A stretch of 64,000 bases of DNA from Bacteroidota bacterium (GTDB lineage: Bacteria > Bacteroidota > Bacteroidia > Chitinophagales > Chitinophagaceae): NCBI GenBank assembly GCA_023416995.1, contig JAEZGI010000027.1, positions 62,001 through 126,000 on the forward strand, written 5' to 3'. The notes beneath the pieces were generated by a model. The model saw only the letters and a program-made list of their open reading frames with translations. It ran no database searches and was not told the origin of the DNA. Below, one piece after another: positions 61,129 through 64,000 of this stretch. The position numbers and the translations under genes were made by a program. Position 1 is the stretch's first letter. Each line of letters opens with the position of its first letter.

Positions 61129-62388
61129 TTAAGGATCCAATGGATCAAGGGGATTTCTTTTGAAACAAGTGAGATCCGGATAAAACAGTGGTGCTCCGCT
61201 GGGATCCCTGTTGAGACCTTTGTATGGCAGATATCCCAACTCAGTCATAAAGCGGCCCTTCAACATGAAGATATAAGCCGACTGCAAATCATCACTAACG
61301 ATCTTTACAGGTATGTCGGTGGGCATACCAAACAAGTATACCAATCTTGCTGCGTTCCTGATATTGGTGATGGTATGGCGGGCATGTGGTTCTACTATGA
61401 CTGCCGATGCTGGGATCTTTAATTCCTCTACAAGATATTTACGCATTTCGATCGCTTCATTGTAAGGTGTCTGGGGCGGATGTACATGACCACCTGATAC
61501 AATGATAAACGGAGCTTCACCATTTTTGAACCTGTTGGCCGCGAGCTGACATCGCCGGGCTGCCCCCGGATCCAGTTTGATATCCGCTTTTTGAGGACCG
61601 AGCCCCGGAACCAGCATGGCACTAACTTTAAATTGCTTCCAGTTTGTTTTAGCGGCCTGTTTGAATGCCTCTGCGTTGATCTTCCCTGTGAGGGGTTCAT
61701 ACCTTGCAGCCTCATCACGGTTATTAATTTTGAGCAAATGAAGTGCGGTTGCGACGGGCAAACCCAGCACATCCCTGGAGACTTTATTTTTATTAAGATT
61801 GGCTCTAAGTGTTCCCTTTACCTGGGTTAAATAGGATGAATCACCCGGCATAAACGCAGGACCATCAATAGCTGCGTAACGCGAGGGCTTGCCGCCGAGA
61901 TAAGTTTCGATGATATGATTGAGCGCCTGTACATCATGTTCAACAAGGTCCCTGATAGATTGATCGCGTGTGTAATAAGGCTGCGTGTTGCGATCTTTAA
62001 CAATGCCCGGTTTCAACAGCGATGCAGCACCTGCGTTTTCAAAAGCTGTACTCAACTGTTCGCTTTCTGATGTGGTTATCGCATAAGCTTTGGCCAGGCA
62101 AGGGGCCGTCTTGCAGGTATCCAAAGCTTTTTGGTACCTGACGCGGATGCCTGTAACCACTGTTGCAATGTCCTGCCGGGAGGCCATTCTTTTTGCAAGT
62201 GAGGGATGATCATTCAGGAAATCAAAAAACGGAAATATCTTTTCAACCAATACATCTTCGCTGGCGTTAAACTTTATCCGTTGTACTTCAATAACACGGC
62301 CTTCCGTTACTGATTTACAAGCAGGCGCGGAAGCAAGGTACAGCAGGAAAGCTGCTGCCAGCATTTGTATGTTGAACCATGATTTCAT
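61129..62388 (-). CDS. YdcF-like (DUF218) protein, exported
   Basis: A 419-residue protein with an N-terminal signal-like segment (IQMLAAAFLLYLASAPAC, possible lipoprotein). The C-terminal half has the DUF218/YdcF pattern: AMLVPGLGPQKADIKLD, IIVSGGHVHPPQTPYNEA, LKIPASAVIVEPHARHTITNIRNAARL. The N-terminal half (about 30-240) is helical and of unknown function. DUF218 proteins are SAM-fold-like and related to SanA/ElyC; some affect envelope integrity. Confidence 0.85.
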   Translation of the reverse strand: MKSWFNIQMLAAAFLLYLASAPACKSVTEGRVIEVQRIKFNASEDVLVEKIFPFFDFLNDHPSLAKRMASRQDIATVVTGIRVRYQKALDTCKTAPCLAKAYAITTSESEQLSTAFENAGAASLLKPGIVKDRNTQPYYTRDQSIRDLVEHDVQALNHIIETYLGGKPSRYAAIDGPAFMPGDSSYLTQVKGTLRANLNKNKVSRDVLGLPVATALHLLKINNRDEAARYEPLTGKINAEAFKQAAKTNWKQFKVSAMLVPGLGPQKADIKLDPGAARRCQLAANRFKNGEAPFIIVSGGHVHPPQTPYNEAIEMRKYLVEELKIPASAVIVEPHARHTITNIRNAARLVYLFGMPTDIPVKIVSDDLQSAYIFMLKGRFMTELGYLPYKGLNRDPSGAPLFYPDLTCFKRNPLDPLDP

Positions 62389-62437
62389 GGAACATAAATA
62401 TAGAGCAGATGTAGTATAAGTTCAAAAGTAACATCCA

Positions 62438-64000
62438 CTATTGTTCCACTATCCATTCGTGGATACCGGCTGAATTATCGACCGGCTGCTGTACTTCCAG
62501 ACGAAGTGCGGTAGTTTCAACCGGTTCAAACCGGAACAGATTGTATTCATCCTTTGTAAGATTTACCGGTTGCTTCATTTTTACCGGCACCCAGTTACCG
62601 TTTTCAAGGTACAGGATCTTTGCACCCACCGGAACCCGGCAACCGCCCCACGGACCGTCATCATACCAATAAACTTTAGAAGCCGACACTTTAGCCTTTT
62701 GAGAAAAATCGTACTGCACCCATTCGGTAGTATTCTTTTTGGGCCACCAATGGAGATATGGAGCTGCATGATCTTTACTGTCTTCAGGTGTATACTGATC
62801 ATTCAATGCACGATACATGCGTTTGTTCTCCAACGAACTGCTTACTTTGCTTAATGAAGCAATTGTTGGTGCCGGCTTTGGACGGGCAGCAGTTTCCCGG
62901 TAAGGGATCCAAACAGTCATCTCCCCAGCTCCCCTGTTTGCCCAGGCATAATAAGGTATCGCGTAAACAGGTTGTTCTTTTTTCAGTAATGCTTCAGAAT
63001 TCACCTGGCGGCTGGTTGAGTGGCCAACGGTTTCAATCACTGCCACGCCATTTAGTAGCTCAGGTTTAAATTGAACCTTCACTGGCGCGTCTTTATCGAC
63101 CACGATATTATGTACGGCGCTGTCAGCATTATCAGGTCCTTCAAGGCAATAAATAAGCGGACCGCGTTGCAACGCAAACCTGTCCTGATCATCTTTCACG
63201 CGGGCATTGGCAAGTACTTTGCGTATCTCTAAAGGAAGCGCTATCTCTATCTTATCCCCTTTGCTCCACTTTCTTGATAATACTGCATAGCCATTTTCAA
63301 CCTTATAGGGAAAGGTTTTGCCGTTCAGTCGTATCACAACAGGGTTATCCTGCTTTGACGCGAAACTGTAAAGATCACCGGGAACAGGCTCGGCTTTTGT
63401 CCATCCAGGTATTCGTACACGAATCGCAAAACCTGCTGTTTTTGCAGGGTTCACAGTAACAGTTACATCGCCTTTCCAGGGATACTCTGTTACCTGGGTT
63501 AACTCAACAGAGGTTGCGGGAAGCTTAATTTCAGCCTTGCTTCCCATGAACAGATTCAGATAAAGATCATTGTTATTTTGCGCATATACATAACCGGGAA
63601 CCGAAGGCAGAAACCTGGTCATATTTGAGATACAACATGCGCAGTCAAACCATGCGCTACGCTGGTGCTGACCCACAGATGCCAATGGGTTAGGGTAAAA
63701 AAACCGGTTGCCGGTTAAGGAGATACCAGACAATAATCCATTGTACAGCACCTTTTCAAGTACATCGATATATTTTGCGTCTCCGTGCAAAAGGAACATC
63801 CTGTTGTTCCAATAAACATTTGCAATAGCAGCACAGGTTTCTGCATAAGCGCTCATGTTTGGAAGCTGGTATTGTTTACCAAAAGCTTCACCAGCGCCGG
63901 TAGCCCCGATTCCACCGGTGATATATAATTTTCGGAGTACAACATCTTCCCAGATCGCATCGATGGCCTGCAGATATTTTTTATCGCCGGTCAAAGCGGA
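62438..64000 (-). CDS. GH127 beta-L-arabinofuranosidase (DUF1680), 5' part outside window
   Basis: A 520-residue 3' part of a larger gene, open to the window edge. The GH127 core has YITGGIGATGAGEAFGKQY with the probable acid/base Glu in GEAF, AETCAAIANVYW with a Cys that binds zinc, and WFDCACCISNMTRF, where the double Cys pair includes the nucleophile and zinc ligand. It hydrolyses beta-L-arabinofuranosyl bonds in plant glycans. The last 120 residues (KKNTTEWVQYDF, KVYWYDDGPWGGCRVP) look like a carbohydrate-binding discoidin-type domain. The C-terminus is complete. Confidence 0.93.
   Translation of the reverse strand, partial: SALTGDKKYLQAIDAIWEDVVLRKLYITGGIGATGAGEAFGKQYQLPNMSAYAETCAAIANVYWNNRMFLLHGDAKYIDVLEKVLYNGLLSGISLTGNRFFYPNPLASVGQHQRSAWFDCACCISNMTRFLPSVPGYVYAQNNNDLYLNLFMGSKAEIKLPATSVELTQVTEYPWKGDVTVTVNPAKTAGFAIRVRIPGWTKAEPVPGDLYSFASKQDNPVVIRLNGKTFPYKVENGYAVLSRKWSKGDKIEIALPLEIRKVLANARVKDDQDRFALQRGPLIYCLEGPDNADSAVHNIVVDKDAPVKVQFKPELLNGVAVIETVGHSTSRQVNSEALLKKEQPVYAIPYYAWANRGAGEMTVWIPYRETAARPKPAPTIASLSKVSSSLENKRMYRALNDQYTPEDSKDHAAPYLHWWPKKNTTEWVQYDFSQKAKVSASKVYWYDDGPWGGCRVPVGAKILYLENGNWVPVKMKQPVNLTKDEYNLFRFEPVETTALRLEVQQPVDNSAGIHEWIVEQ

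Noticed and set aside
1..64000. CRISPR arrays, insertion sequences, prophage or integrative elements
   Set aside because: No regular repeat-spacer series, transposase, integrase, terminal inverted repeats or attachment duplication was found by reading.
1..64000. tRNA and rRNA genes
   Set aside because: No cloverleaf with the conserved T-loop and acceptor end, and no rRNA-like block, was recognised; a tRNAscan run would settle this.

Overview
The window looks like chromosomal DNA from a member of the Bacteroidota, most likely the Chitinophagaceae (inferred, not proven by a marker gene). The reasons are the many Bacteroidota-type families (DUF2911, DUF3667, DUF4197, DUF4397, SatD/DUF3307, LVIVD-repeat and PorT-like proteins, GIN-domain DUF2807, GH127), the near absence of Shine-Dalgarno sequences, and repeated TAnnTTTG promoter -7 elements just upstream of start codons. 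Most of the window is housekeeping and metabolism. No tRNA, rRNA, CRISPR array, insertion sequence or phage gene was seen.

Layout. 1-7.7 kb: the edge of a guanine-deaminase-like gene, an M61 peptidase, a lipoprotein, a DsbA-like protein lacking the first active-site Cys, clpB, and a beta-lactamase-fold protein whose catalytic motifs are degraded. 7.8-12.3 kb: a compact xylose operon (SSS symporter, xylB, xylA) on the minus strand, divergent from queG. 13.4-17.3 kb: a four-gene minus-strand operon led by an ECF sigma factor, followed by a membrane-anchored PorT-like protein, an LVIVD lipoprotein and a small barrel. 17.4-26.9 kb: bioA, a DUF2911 protein, SRPBCC and ABC-2 permease genes, sppA, folK, a deoxynucleoside kinase, an MFS transporter, and a satD-DUF3307 pair preceded by an ordered array of TATCGG/CCGATA operator-like sites. 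27-44.4 kb: a YkgJ-like protein, DUF3667, gcvP, a CBS protein, DUF4397, two FKBP isomerases, polysaccharide deacetylase, dienelactone hydrolase, a J-domain protein, cold-shock protein, lactonase, an orphan histidine kinase, an ABC-F ATPase, an M28 peptidase and DUF4197. 44.6-52.8 kb: a phosphorylase-like glucan enzyme, a lipoprotein, mntR-mntH with a perfect operator overlapping the promoter, tandem Crp/Fnr paralogs, and icd.

The most interesting region is 52.8-57.7 kb. Three short peptides with double-glycine leaders (57, 67 and 59 aa) are interleaved with a CPBP-type membrane protease. They are followed by a HlyD-type adaptor and a C39-peptidase ABC exporter. Peptides 2 and 3 share the C-terminal motif GKxAxDYQSSLPxxLKK, and peptides 1 and 2 share GFW(D/E)xL just after the leader. 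A long structured 5' leader precedes the first peptide. Terminator-like hairpins follow peptides 2 and 3, which would let peptides be made in excess of the export machinery. This is a plausible, possibly undescribed, secreted-peptide (bacteriocin or signal) system. Immediately downstream are a methyltransferase, a PagL-like lipid A deacylase and a GIN-domain lipoprotein, whose link to the system is uncertain.

60.5-64 kb: a bacterial SET-domain protein with a histone-H1-like lysine tail, a YdcF/DUF218 protein, and the 3' part of a GH127 beta-L-arabinofuranosidase that runs off the window.
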